Shown: positions 1 to 15,000 of the stretch, piece after piece | Layout: the number at the start of each line of letters is the position of its first letter | Numbering within the stretch: the stretch's first letter is position 1 | NCBI GenBank assembly: GCA_916610825.1 | Contig: OU744446.1 | Coordinates: 23,698,445-23,762,444, forward strand | Direction of reading: 5' to 3' | Length of the DNA stretch: 64,000 nucleotides | Origin: Haliclystus octoradiatus | Lineage: Eukaryota > Cnidaria > Staurozoa > Stauromedusae > Haliclystidae | Notes under the pieces: model-generated | The model's database searches: none | Told to the model about the DNA's origin: nothing | What the model saw: only the letters and a program-made list of their open reading frames with translations | Position numbers and translations under genes: made by a program

Positions 1-38
1 ACATCTTATAAATACTATCTGTAAAGTAAGAAGTAAAT

Positions 39-3000
39 TTACCTGATGTGACTTCCAGACTGATTAGGAGCAATCCATTTCATTGACCGTGAAGCATGTT
101 TCTGGGTTGGATGTGAATATGTGCAGAATTTATTAGTACATAATGCACCATATCTACAAGTCTGCAAAGGAATAAGTAATACACATTGTAGCTGGCTTTC
201 TTGTCTTATTATCTTGCAATGCTTTTGAGATCTACAATAGTGCAACTAAAACATAATGGTGTTCACTGTATTTTCTCATTTAACACCATTAGCCCAAGTA
301 AACAACATTGTTCAATGTACTGTATGTCTATTAAACAGATTTTACACAGAATTTAGGCATTGTTAAACTCTAATTACTTTTCATTTAGGGAGTTTTGAAT
401 CTTTCCAGGACAAAGAGCAAGAATGAGTGATTATTAGTGAAAGTTATAATTCAAATGCTTGCAATGTGTTTAATTGTTTATGCAATCTGTCTAATGTTGT
501 AGAATCTTTCTCTTAGTTTGCATTTGGTGACTTTGTGACACAGTTGAACTCATTTGATATCCCCTTTTCAATGTCCCACATTGCTTGCAGCTTAATATCT
601 CCAAAGTAAAACTGATTTCAATTTCCCATTTTCCAAAATGTAACTCGCTTAACATCCCACTTTACTTGGTGCCTCACTTTTCATCTGCATCAGAGAGGGG
701 ATATTAAACAAGTCTGATTGTATTTCCATCGTTATTCAGGTATTATTAAGTCTATGAAATGCAATGTGTTCTTGCTTCAAATAGAATCGCAAAATAAATT
801 CACTCACAATACCATTTTTGCTTGTTTCTCATTCCCTATCTCTTACAACGTGTGGATAAAGACATTCACACTCGCCAACAGTGAGTTATTATGAAATCAC
901 ATTTATATTTCAGTTGCACAAAACAAAAAATACAAATGGTACAATAATTCTAAAGCTTCAAATTACTTACTTTGCTAGAAGGATGTAGGAAAGGACAATT
1001 AAGTTTTGTACAATTTGGAAAGAATTTACAAACAGGCGACGAGGCAGCAATCGGAGCTGAAATTCAAGTATACCACAGTTTATAAAGTCAATTTACAAGT
1101 TGAAAAAAATGAACACATTGAAACATATACCTATCAACATACCTGCCAGAGGTGCAGGAGTGCTAGGTATCCTTTTCTTAGTAGAATGCGTGAAGAAGCA
1201 TTTTGGATTAGTACATCTACAAGGAAAGTTATCAATTAAGTTACAAATTACTGGTTTGATACCCTTTGGATTTGTATGGGGTTTGTTTATTCTAAAGCCC
1301 GGGCTAAATGAATGCAACATTTGCTCAACATCGATGTAGAGCTGGTTACATAACTTTGGATATCATGCATTCATTTCAAGTAAGATTGTTTGCATTACAT
1401 TAGACTGCCTTTTGCATGTAGCATAAAGAGTAGTATTGTACTTACTTTGTATCAAATTTACATTTTGGATGAAGGAATATGCAGTGTTCGCCATATTTAC
1501 AGTTTGGGAACATCCTATATAAAAACAATAACCGTAAATAAGGGACAATAAACAACATATACAAAAATTGTAATGTTACAAATGATTTTGGAATTGAAAT
1601 AACAAAGAATGAAGAAATGATTACTGTGACGTTTTATTTAGTATTATGTCAGATTACGAATTACGAGAGCACAGCAAATAGACCAGCGAATATATAACGC
1701 TAGACAGCATTTACCCCAGTCCGGGGCAGTCACAGTGTCTGGAAGTTAACTCAGCACAATCAAGAAATTTGGAATTAATTTCATAAATGTGTGTTCTAGT
1801 CGAATTTAGATGTGATTGTCAACATTCAATAATGCATAATTGTGGCTATTGTAATCGAAAATAGGAAAACCCTTTTTTGGGTAGTTTGAGTTTGTGAGCC
1901 GGAGAAGAAAGCCATTGAAAAGATTTGACTTGTTTCGCTACAAAAAAGATAAACCGAAGATAGAAACAAAATCTCTGCTATAACCTGGTTTAAAAATCAC
2001 CGGTTCTGATGATACCATTTCCAAAAATAGTGGTTATAATATGACGAACTGATGGATGAACAAACATTTTGGAGACTCTCTTTTATATGTTAAGATAAAA
2101 TGAGAGTAAAATTCAAAATAGAAAGAAAAACATACTTGCAAGGGATAGTGGGGTGCACAAATGGACATTCTTCCCCATTTTTACAATCTGGCCAAAATCG
2201 ACATCTTTCTAGTGGTTGCTCGTCTGTTGCCTTTTCCATACCGAAATTTGTATTTTCACCTTCAGTACTGATATCCATTGGTTCTGCATTCTCATCTGTA
2301 ATTAAAAATTATTTATCTTGACAATATTTTGAAATATTTAGGCGGCAGTAAACAGCACCGAGGGGTCCCCAGGACAATTTCATGTTCTGAAAACATACAC
2401 TGTAAATAATTCTTGATTCTGTAATAAACTAATAAAACACATTTCCATTTGTCATTCAATTATTAAACCCATTGGCAATTAGATATAAATGACTATTTTG
2501 AAATTTCTTTGGAATAACAGTCTGGTATTCAAATGGTCTCCTCTCCTGCTCAAATGAAAATGATTTGAAAATTGAAGGTAAAATTGTTCCCTTAAGATTT
2601 CTCTTTAGATCTTTTATTTAATAGATTCAACTTTGGCAAAATGAACTGATTGAGAAAACCATCAGAGAAAAATTAAAATGAATAACGTCTGACAAAATTT
2701 AAAAAAAAACTGATATCAGGATCAGTAGAGTTCCATATAGATACTGTAATTGAAATTTCAATGGAGAATTTAATTGACAAAGGGGCTTTTCTAAGCGAGG
2801 CTATGTGAAACTGTGAATATCTCGAATCATGTTGATTCATCAATCTCAACATCACCTACTCAGATTAATCTGATAATTTTCAACAAATGTCAAAAGTTAT
2901 ATGTAAGTATTAATTCCATAATGGCTGCATATATAGGCCTACCATTAGACAAGCTTCCAAAGGCCCACTATTCAGCTACCGTAGGCCTACTCTGTTATAC

Positions 3001-6000
3001 GAAATGGCAGTAGGTAAAGTGAAGTACAGGGACATGTGGAACAGGTCTAATATACCGTACCTCCTTAATTTCAATTACTCAGAATAAAAAATAATCATTA
3101 AAAGACATGCAAAATAAACCAATTTGCCCTTACCGTCACTTCCAAGAGTGATATGAACTTTATCGACACGTGGTGCATTGCTTTGTCTATTTGATAATCG
3201 GTTATTATTTGGAAGACGTACTGTTGGGGTTGAGACAGCAACCTGTCCTGCCGAAAATGGATTGACATTGTAACCAGCAAGCATATGCTGTGAATCAATT
3301 GGATATTGCGGTACAACTATTGCTTGAGGAGGAAATACGCCGAATTGTGGATTACCAACAAAAGTCATATCCATACGGTTATTGAATCTTTCGTTAATTG
3401 GAACAGCAAATAATTGATTCGCAGCAGCAGCAGCAGCTGTGTGATCTGCATTTCTGAATTCCAATCGTGAATGGACGCTAGGTCTTGTCATGTCGACAAC
3501 TATATTTTCATCACTATCCTCATTTCCAAATCTCCGTCTTCTTTTTTCACGCTGTTCTTCTTCTTTTTCATATTTTTCAGTTATCTGACTATCAACACCA
3601 TCTAACGTAACAACAAATCTTGGTTTTGTTCGCTTTCTTTCTCTACAATAACATCCCAAAGATGAATTTAATTATTGAGGATTGAATAATTGCAGTAGAT
3701 GATTGATTAATATATGACCCAAGCATCACAAATAAGTCACACAGAAAATTGTGCAATGAACCAAGGGATTTTACATTAAAAGATTAAAGATCAATTGTGG
3801 ATCAATGCAGATGAATAAATGTAATTGTATACACTTACAAGCTTTCAATTACGCAATAGTTATTACCTTTCATTCGGCACCGTTCGACTTTTTCGACTCG
3901 CATTAATACGATTTCTTTCATCGTCAGTGGACTCCCCACTGTCATTATCATTGTTTTTGTCTCCAGGTCGTGCTACGACGCGATGCGGTGAGTCAATCGA
4001 TTCATTACGTTTTTCATCGATGAATTCATTATTCGAAACTTCAAGTTCAATTCCTTCATCCTAAAAACAGCATAAAAAGAAGATACAGAAGATTTGGAAT
4101 TAACTCAGATTAGACAATGACAGAAAATAAGAAATAAAAGGTAATTGAGACATGGCATGTCATACAGGGTAAGGGTGATGAGGGTAATAAAGGCACAATA
4201 GCTTGTAATTGTCAATACTGTCAACAAAGGTACTCCCAGCCGTCTGATCATTATGATATTATGTTTGCTATGCATTAGGATATCAGTGGTAGGGTGGTTC
4301 AAAAAAGAAAGAATTTCAAAAATCAGTAATAACAAAATATTTCAAAATGTCTAAAAAATTGCATACAAAATTTTATTGCAGTAGGATAACGCTTGGTAGT
4401 AGCGCACTTCAACTAAAATATATATCGTACAGTAAAACCTGTATATAACGGCCAGCTACGAGAGGTAGATGAATTGACCACTATAGACAGGTGGCCTTTA
4501 TATACAGGTTTGATTCAATAGAAAATCCTATTTTAGACATTGCAAAAGTGACCACTATAGGCAGGTGGCTGCTGTATAAGAGGTGACCATTATAACAGGT
4601 TTGACTGTAGCGGGTTATTGTCTGTCCCTTTACCAAAGCGTGATGCGTTAAATCAAACAGCTTGCATCTGTGTGTGATTATTTTCATACAGTTCAATAAG
4701 TATGTTTGGCTCAAACAGTAAATATTAAGTACAAACAAAAAGTAGCACATCATTGTGATAGGAAAAAGTCATTCATCCATCCTGTTTTTATTATGTAAGC
4801 AATGTTTACAATATCATAGATAAGATTAAATAATAAATTTTGTAACAATTGAATTTTGTTTGTGTTTATGTTTGCCACACAAATCAGTATCGCCGTTAAA
4901 TTAATTGATTTATAGTCAGATCATATTAAAAAACAAAAACATTATTATGGTCATCATCAATCTCACATTCTGTTTCAGTGTGTGAACTGTGCAGAACCTG
5001 CAAACTGAATATTACATAGAACAAGAAGAGACTAGAAGGGTTTTGTATGTGCAAAGTGATGACTAATAATATAAAGCTAAATGGTGTACTGGTAGCTCAG
5101 AGGTAGACTAGAGTGGCTGCATCACATACAGAAGACCAGAGTTCAATTAATCATAATTATCAAAATAACCTTGTACTGCTTCTCTAACTTATAATGTTAT
5201 AAAGAGAAATTCTATTGAAAGTTTTATGCGTTCTGTTCGGATTCTCCACATAAAATATCGGCAATAAAAATGTCAGATCAAGTTTGAAAAATTATATTGT
5301 TCTCTGGCTGATATTACCTCTGCTCCTGGATCTTTGGATGTATCTAAATTTGAGACTTCATTATTATGTTGCATATCTTTATTCGGTTCCATTTCATTTT
5401 CTCTTTGTTTCATTTGTTGTAACTTACGATGACGTTCAAGATAAATCACTTTCTGTTTTCTTGTTACTTCTTTATCTTTAGACCAACTCTCTGGATTGAC
5501 ATCAGCAGGGTTATATTCAGTTGCATAAGAATCAGAGACTGATTGTTTTGCTTCTTCCATTGCACGGCGTAATAGTGAACCTGTTGCTTGCTTTGAGATA
5601 GGTAATAATGATCTAAAAACAGGCAGGAAAGTGAAATTTTATAAGAAGAGAGTGAAAGTTAATACATCATATTGGAGCTCACCTATACAAAGAAAAAAAG
5701 GTAATCAAATACAGTCTACAGAAATTGAAAATACTGCTCAGAATGATAACAACATTATTCATCAGTCGTATCAACATAAATAATGTGACGTAATCCCGTC
5801 CATAGCCTGAAACTGGGTTTTTGAGCTTGCCTGGTCAAAATCATTTGCAGGCCAATCAAAAGGTTGAATTTATTGCATTTGTGTTGTTGTTCTATTAGTG
5901 AGAGTTGTCCAAGCTTTAGAAGCTCTGCTACTACTGTTAAAAGTATGCCTGTCCTTCAAATGAAACAATACACTTCGATAATAACACCTTGTTTCACATT

Positions 6001-9000
6001 ATCATCTTCATCATGTCATATAACCACTTCCTGTTCTGTCAAAGATGAATTGGGATTGAAAGATTGTGATGAACAAATCAGAATTTTACATGAATGAATG
6101 TTGCTGATGAATAATGAGTTAGTTGTTAAGCCTCAATTTCTATATAGAAAGGCTTACTTTCTTGTTAATGCTTCAACTTTACTTCTCAATGTTTGATTCT
6201 TTGAGTGGTCATCATTGTCCATTTCTTCAGTAGAAGGTCTGCCACCATGTCGTCTTTTTCTTGAATGTTTACTTCGACTTGATTCTCGGTCTATACAAAG
6301 AAAACATTCGAGGACTTAGGCAAGCTATGGAAGCCCAAAAACGCAACTAAACAATTGAACATGATTTAATATCCTAGCAAGACAATGACTGAGTGAATTT
6401 TAAGTATAGATTACGGATTTAGATTGTCAGTTGAAGAAATATGATGGAAAGTTGGATAAAAGAGATGCATTCTCATTCACCTGAGCGACTTGCATCTCTT
6501 CTGCTTGATGACTTCTCAATTGTTTCATCTTTTACAGGAACAGGCGTTTTCAAATCACTCTCGCCTTTCGCTAATTCCTCTTTAGAATCTGAAAACAAAA
6601 CAGGTTTTGACATATAAGATCACTTAACGAAAACAACATTGAAATAATTTTTGTGTGTCATATTGAACATTCTCAGCTGACAACTAGCATTTAGATTGTC
6701 ATACCTTATTATCAATGTCAACATCAGATGCAACATTACAAAGCAACAAGATAAAACTTACTTTTCATCACATTATGAAGTTTAGCCATCATTTCAAAAA
6801 CCCTGAAAATCAAGACAATAAGTGGATAAAATTAGAACATCTTGGAGTGAAGTTCTCATACTCCAGGGTGATTTGATAGATGATTTGATTTGAACAAATG
6901 CAGCACAAATTCTAAAGACAAGTCCGAGTATATTAATCCAAGCACTTTATTTGATCATATCGTGGTGCAACATACTCATGGCAATTTTAAAAAAGTTGCA
7001 AATTTGCCAATTCATAAAGATGTGTTTTTTTTTTAATATAAATCTTCAAGGATTAGGACATTGATTGAAGTAATGATTTTTGCTTATATTATTCAAACCC
7101 TTCAAAGTATGTAACTATAGGGTATCATTTTGCTTCCACAGCATGGCTGGCTATGATCAGTGTCGGTTTTTGTGTCCGCATCTTGCTTAGTTTTTGACTC
7201 CTCATCCAAATAATTATGCCTTACCATAAAACAAACTTTTCTGTTTCATCGCCAAGAAACAATGATAAATCTTCTGTCATTTGATACTGACTTCGTTTAT
7301 TAGCAATCATGACCATAATGTATTCCGGTAATTCGTCATCTGAAAATTAAATAAATTACACTCAGTATACAGTAGAAATTGTTTATAACAGCACCCCTGG
7401 GGAATGATATCTATATCTGAAAAAAAGTATGTTATAGGCGATGTGCCGTCATAGCCGATATTATGTCATAATAATAGAACAATGGAAAATGACTTGGCCT
7501 CATTTTCGTGCAGTTGACGCATGCGGTGTAGCACAACAAAAGCCATGCGGGTAATTTTCAAGCGTTTGGAAAGAAGTGAGATTGAAAAAACAACAAGTTC
7601 GCTTCATTATAAACATTGCAATTTATGTAGTTCGTCTGATTTGTTATTTAGTGAGTTAAACAACCATTTTTGTAAATGAGACGTTATTTGTTCACGGGAA
7701 TAATTATGGGTGACGTTATAAGAGATAATCCATAATAAACAGTGACATTATAATCGATAATTCCTAAGAGAAAACCTATTAAAATATGCCAGGAACAATA
7801 AATTTGTAAGCTATAAACAATAATCGGTTATACAGTCAATATCGCATAATACGTTATCGTACAATACGTTTTATCGCGTAATACGTTAAATTATTTTTGT
7901 CCCGGCCGAAATGCGGTCAAAGTCAACTAATTATTATTGAATAATACGTTATCACGTAGTGCATTTTATCGCACAATACGTTACAGATAGTTGATCCCAA
8001 GAGAGCTTTTCATCACTTTGTGCGTTATTATTGTAATCTGATTCTTTGTTTTGCTGAGGTGTCGACAACTAAATATGTGAAAGCGTTAGAATCTACGGAT
8101 ATTGTTCTGCTTTCGGATATGAATACAACTTTGTTTACATCTCTTCATGTAAACACTAGCCTATAAAATTTTATGAATAGTCTGAGTGATTATTGTGATG
8201 TTGTTTGGCTAGAATTATTCATAAAATATTTAAATGTTTACATCGCAAAAATCGTAATTTGTACGCGTGATGTCTGATTTTGAATTACAATTTATTAATC
8301 AAGAATTTAATGGTGATCAGCGAGGTGATTTTAACTTCGAAAGATAAGCTTGGGACATGAATAAAGAGGGTGTTTATCATTTAATCATTTATCGTAATTG
8401 AAACAGAAAGATGGTATTGCCATTTAATTTGAGCTAGTTTTTCAGAAATAAGTTATATGAACAGCGATGTTTAATTTGTAGACATGAATAAAGAGGGTGT
8501 TTATCATTTAATCATTTATCGTAATTGAAACAGAAAGATGGTATTGCCATTTAATTTGAGCTAGTTTTTCAGAAATAAGTTATATGAACAGCGATGTTTA
8601 ATTTGTAGACATGAATAAAGAGGGTGTTTATCATTTAATCATTTATCGTAATTGAAACAGAAAGATGGTATTGCCATTTAATTTGAGCTAGGTTTTCAGA
8701 AATAAGTTATATGAACAGCGATGTTTAATTTGTAGACATGAATAAAGAGGGTGTTTATCATTTAATCATTTATTGTAATTGAAACAGAAAGATGGTATTG
8801 TCATTTAATTTGAGCTAGGTTTTCAGAAATAAGTTATATGAACAGCGATGTTTAATTTGTAGACATGAATAAAGAGGGTGTTTATCATTTAATCATTTAT
8901 CGTAATTGAAACAGAAAGATGGTATTGCCATTTAATTTGAGCTAGTTTTTCAGAAATAAGTTATATGAACAGCGATGTTTAATTTGTAGACATGAATAAA

Positions 9001-12000
9001 GAGGGTGTTTATCATTTAATCATTTATCGTAATTGAAACAGAAAGATGGTATTGCCATTTAATTTGAGCTAGTTTTTCAGAAATAAGTTATATGAACAGC
9101 GATGTTTAATTTGTAGACATGAATAAAGAGGGTGTTTATCATTTAATCATTTATCGTAATTGAAACAGAAAGATGGTATTGCCATTTAATTTGAGCTAGT
9201 TTTTCAGAAATAAGTTATATGAACAGCGATGTTTAATTTGTAGACATGAATAAAGAGGGTGTTTATCATTTAATCATTTATCGTAATTGAAACAGAAAGA
9301 TGGTATTGCCATTTAATTTGAGCTAGGTTTTCAGAAATAAGTTATATGAACAGCGATGTTTAATTTGTAGACATGAATAAAGAGGGTGTTTATCATTTAA
9401 TCATTTATTGTAATTGAAACAGAAAGATGGTATTGCCATTTAATTTGAGCTAGGTTTTCAGAAATAAGTTATATGAACAGCGATGTTTAATTTGTAGACA
9501 TGAATAAAGAGGGTGTTTATCATTTAATCATTTATCGTAATTGAAACAGAAAGATGGTATTGCCATTTAATTTGAGCTAGTTTTTCAGAAATAAGTTATA
9601 TGAACAGCGATGTTTAATTTGTAGACATGAATAAAGAGGGTGTTTATCATTTAATCATTTATTGTAATTGAAACAGAAAGATGGTATTGTCATTTAATTT
9701 GAGCTAGTTTTTCAGAAATAAGTTATATGAACAGCGATGTTTAATTTGTAGACATGAATAAAGAGGGTGTTTATCATTTAATCATTTATCGTAATTGAAA
9801 CAGAAAGATGGTATTGCCATTTAATTTGAGCTAGGTTTTCAGAAATAAGTTATATGAACAGCGATGTTTAATTTGTAGACATGAATAAAGAGGGTGTTTA
9901 TCATTTAATCATTTATTGTAATTGAAACAGAAAGATGGTATTGCCATTTAATTTGAGCTAGTTTTTCAGAAATAAGTTATATGAACAGCGATGTTCAATT
10001 TGTAGACATGAATAAAGAGGGTGTTTATCATTTAATCATTTATTGTAATTGAAACAGAAAGATGGTATTGTCATTTAATTTGAGCTAGTTTTTCAGAAAT
10101 AAGTTATATGAACAGCGATGTTTAATTTGTAGACATGAATAAAGAGGGTGTTTATCATTTAATCATTTTTTGTAATTGAAACAGAAAGATGGTATTGCCA
10201 TTTAATTTGAGCTAGTTTTTTAGAAATAAGTTATATGAACAGCGATGTTTAATTTGTAGACATGAATAAAGAGGGTGTTTATCATTTAATCATTTATTGT
10301 AATTGAAACAGAAAGATGGTATTGCCATTTAATTTGAGCTAGTTTTTCAGAAATAAGTTATATGAACAGCGATGTTTAATTTGTAGACATGAATAAAGAG
10401 GGTGTTTATCATTTAATCATTTATTGTAATTGAAACAGAAAGATGGTATTGTCATTTAATTTGAGCTAGTTTTTCAGAAATAAGTTATATGAACAGCGAT
10501 GTTTAATTTGTAGACATGAATAAAGAGGGTGTTTATCATTTAATTATTGCCATTTAATTTGAGCTAGTTTTTCAGAAATAAGTTATATGAACAGCGATGT
10601 TTAATTTGTAGACATGAATAAAGAGGGTGTTTATCATTTAATCATTTATTGTAATTGAAACAGAAAGATGGTATTGTCATTTAATTTGAGCTAGTTTTTC
10701 AGAAATAAGTTATATGAACAGCGATGTTTAATTTGTAGACATGAATAAAGAGGGTGTTTATCATTTAATCATTTATTGTAATTGAAACAGAAAGATGGTA
10801 TTGCCATTTAATTTGAGCTAGGTTTTCAGAAATAAGTTATATGAACAGCGATGTTTAATTTGTAGACATGAATAAAGAGGGTGTTTATCATTTAATCATT
10901 TATCGTAATTGAAACAGAAAGATGGTATTGCCATTTAATTTGAGCTAGGTTTTCAGAAATAAGTTATATGAACAGCGATGTTTAATTTGTAGACATGAAT
11001 AAAGAGGGTGTTTATCATTTAATCATTTATTGTAATTGAAACAGAAAGATGGTATTGTCATTTAATTTGAGCTAGTTTTTCAGAAATAAGTTATATGAAC
11101 AGCGATGTTTAATTTGTAGACATGAATAAAGAGGGTGTTTATCATTTAATCATTTATCGTAATTGAAACAGAAAGATGGTATTGCCATTTAATTTGAGCT
11201 AGGTTTTCAGAAATAAGTTATATGAACAGCGATGTTTAATTTGTAGACATGAATAAAGAGGGTGTTTATCATTTAATCATTTATTGTAATTGAAACAGAA
11301 AGATGGTATTGCCATTTAATTTGAGCTAGTTTTTCAGAAATAAGTTATATGAACAGCGATGTTCAATTTGTAGACATGAATAAAGAGGGTGTTTATCATT
11401 TAATCATTTATTGTAATTGAAACAGAAAGATGGTATTGTCATTTAATTTGAGCTAGTTTTTCAGAAATAAGTTATATGAACAGCGATGTTTAATTTGTAG
11501 ACATGAATAAAGAGGGTGTTTATCATTTAATCATTTTTTGTAATTGAAACAGAAAGATGGTATTGCCATTTAATTTGAGCTAGTTTTTTAGAAATAAGTT
11601 ATATGAACAGCGATGTTTAATTTGTAGACATGAATAAAGAGGGTGTTTATCATTTAATCATTTATTGTAATTGAAACAGAAAGATGGTATTGCCATTTAA
11701 TTTGAGCTAGTTTTTCAGAAATAAGTTATATGAACAGCGATGTTTAATTTGTAGACATGAATAAAGAGGGTGTTTATCATTTAATCATTTATTGTAATTG
11801 AAACAGAAAGATGGTATTGTCATTTAATTTGAGCTAGTTTTTCAGAAATAAGTTATATGAACAGCGATGTTTAATTTGTAGACATGAATAAAGAGGGTGT
11901 TTATCATTTAATTATTGCCATTTAATTTGAGCTAGTTTTTCAGAAATAAGTTATATGAACAGCGATGTTTAATTTGTAGACATGAATAAAGAGGGTGTTT

Positions 12001-15000
12001 ATCATTTAATCATTTATTGTAATTGAAACAGAAAGATGGTATTGCCATTTAATTTGAGCTAGTTTTTCAGAAATAAGTTATATGAACAGCGATGTTTAAT
12101 TTGTAGACATGAATAAAGAGGGTGTTTATCATTTAATCATTTATTGTAATTGAAACAGAAAGATGGTATTGTCATTTAATTTGAGCTAGGTTTTCAGAAA
12201 TAAGTTATATGAACAGCGATGTTTAATTTGTAGACATGAATAAAGAGGGTGTTTATCATTTAATCATTTATCGTAATTGAAACAGAAAGATGGTATTGCC
12301 ATTTAATTTGAGCTAGTTTTTCAGAAATAAGTTATATGAACAGCGATGTTTAATTTGTAGACATGAATAAAGAGGGTGTTTATCATTTAATCATTTATCG
12401 TAATTGAAACAGAAAGATGGTATTGCCATTTAATTTGAGCTAGGTTTTCAGAAATAAGTTATATGAACAGCGATGTTCAATTTGTATTTCTTTATGAAAA
12501 CATGCACTGATGAAAAGTCTACGGCCCTATTGTGAAATTTTTGCGACCTTTTCTTTTGTCTACTCTATTGTTTTTATTTCTATTGTTCGTTCAAAATCGC
12601 GTAATGCGTTATTTTCTTCAGGGTCCCAACGATAGCGTATTATGCGATATTGACTGTAAAAGGTGACGTTATAAACAGTTTCTACTGTTTATAGTAGCCA
12701 TGTGAATATTACTACTGTTGTTAAGGTTGTGACCCGTGTTTTGTTAGTACAATTATGAATATATGTAGTCTTTTGACTTGTTTTGTATGGCAGGTCTTAA
12801 ACGCGAGAGATGTACGGAAGAGTTGATTTAATGTTAAAGCTCTGATTTTAATCATTGAGCACTGTGCCAAAGCAAGTCTGGGCACTTTCACCTAACTATT
12901 TACCCAACTATGTAAGAATGTAAGAATGATATACTGTATATTAATTATTTATCTCATTTTGAGATTTTTTGCATGGAATGTATCTTACGCTCTAAATACA
13001 TATTTGTAATCCTTTTGAATAGTAGTATAGATAGCTCAGGTGTCAACCATGTTTTTATTAGTTTGCTTTGAATATAAACGGCTTAATGGAATTAAGTTTA
13101 GCAACTTAATGTTTATGTTGTGTTCAAAAAAGTGTTAAGCGCGGATGATAAAAACATGTAAAAACACATAGCAATAACAGCAGTTGATTTTACTTCAAAT
13201 TACTCAAATCCACCTTATTATTTAACTCTAAACATACACTGGAGTTAAATTGGATTAAGAAATAACCTCACAATCTTGATTCAGTACTTACTTGCATTTT
13301 ATTTTATTTTTTTCAATAAAGAAAATCATAAATTGTAGTAATATGAAATTTTACTGAAGTTAAACACTATCTTTGAATCCCGCTGCAAGCTCTTTTGTTA
13401 AATGGCACAAAGTCTACATGTAGTAACTATTCTGCCTTAGTCCTGAATTGAGCACATGTAACAGCATGACCATGTCAGTTCCTCCTTACTAGGACCCTAG
13501 ATTACGGTAAGCTAGTTATCAGTGCAGTTTAGGACTATACCGTTCTTTCTTTGCTTCAACGCGCCACTGGATGGTTTAGGAAATCAATGGGGAGTTTATG
13601 CTTATTGCTTGGCTTGTGATCTGTGATTGTATGTATGCCTATGATCTATTATGTCAAAGCCATTGAATTTACTTTTTCCCCTCCCTTTCCATCCCTTGTT
13701 GGTCGACAAAGGTAAGTAGGAAAACTAGGAATTCCACTGACTTAGCAATGTGACTGGAGCTTGGTTGGCGGTGTCAGGTCAACTAGCTATTGGTCAACTA
13801 GCTATTGTATTTTGCTGCCAGCCTCCCACAAACCAAGCACATAGGCCAAATTATTGTGATGTTGGGGATTTGAGATAAAGGGTTTAATGATATTAAAATA
13901 CAAGCGCTTTTCAATTAAAAAACATTAAAAAGAACATTTTTTCATATTCAAATTAAGATGATATTGATGTAATTCCTCAAACACATATATGCATTACTTC
14001 ATGTACGAAGAAGATTTCATTCATGTAAAGTTTTCCAGTAAATGATTTCTCAAGAAATCATTTGAAGCCGTAGGCTACAGTAAAACTTTTTTAAAACACC
14101 AACAACAAAGAAAACTTGGAAATCAATATTTCTATTGGAAAGCAAGGTCTACTGTTTTTGAAGGATTAATCAGTTCCGAATTGATCAATGTATGCAATGA
14201 ATCGATCTTGAAAAAACCTGAATCAACCTATCACTAATATTTACAGTATCGATACGAGGGAAATCAAACATAATATTAATTTGAAGCAATATTAAATGTA
14301 CCTAAATATAGATAACTTATAGAACTTTTTAACTGCTTCATTGGAGGGTACGTACATGAAATTGGTTGATTATTAAAGTTTTGTATTGCAGCTTTAGCAC
14401 ATTACAATTTTGCATAATTTTTCAATGAGACACCATTATTCGAAAATCAGTTTCGTGAAATCTAAATGAAAAGGATTATGACTTGAGCTATGGCCAAATG
14501 AAGCCTTTAATTCCACCAACGATATCGTGAACAGACAGTGTCCAATAAGATATTTCGCCTTTTTGAATCACACAATTTCATAAAACATATCTTCAAAACT
14601 TGCCTTATAAAAGGTCACCAAATCCAGAACATTAAATTGAGTTTGAGAAGGATCAAGAGACTGAGAAACTTTGGAATTTTCTCTCATATTCCTCAGCCTT
14701 CTGGAATCATTTCTGATAGCAATTAAAGTGCTAATACAAAGGCATTTGTCACTTACCATAAATTCATGCAAACTCAACTAAGGGTGGCTATATGATTATG
14801 TTGGTTCACAACAATGATAAAATCAAAGTTGACGGTTGTTGACGAGCAGCAATAAAATAAATTTTGCCATGGGCTTCAGATTACAAGATGGAAAGGAAGA
14901 CATGAAGTGGAGACAAAAGTTTGAACCACCCCGATCAGATTTTTAGGCCTATATCTTTATTGTGACTTACCAATATAAGAACCAAGCTCTTGCAATTTTG

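Larger units (their letters stand above)
7370..12687. mobile_element. Outer TIR element hosting a second element
   Basis: The left end CAGTAGAAATTGTTTATAAC (7370-7389) is the inverse of the right end GTTATAAACAGTTTCTACTG (12668-12687), with one mismatch in 20. TA precedes the left end. Its own sequence is 7370-7830 plus the short 12659-12687, because a second element was inserted near its right end. No transposase is visible, so it is non-autonomous. It lies in ZC3H14 intron 2. Confidence 0.7.

Noticed and set aside
8354..12486. Regular direct repeats that could suggest a CRISPR array or a repeat protein
   Set aside because: The whole 127-bp unit repeats with no unique spacers, the genome is eukaryotic, and all frames contain stops.
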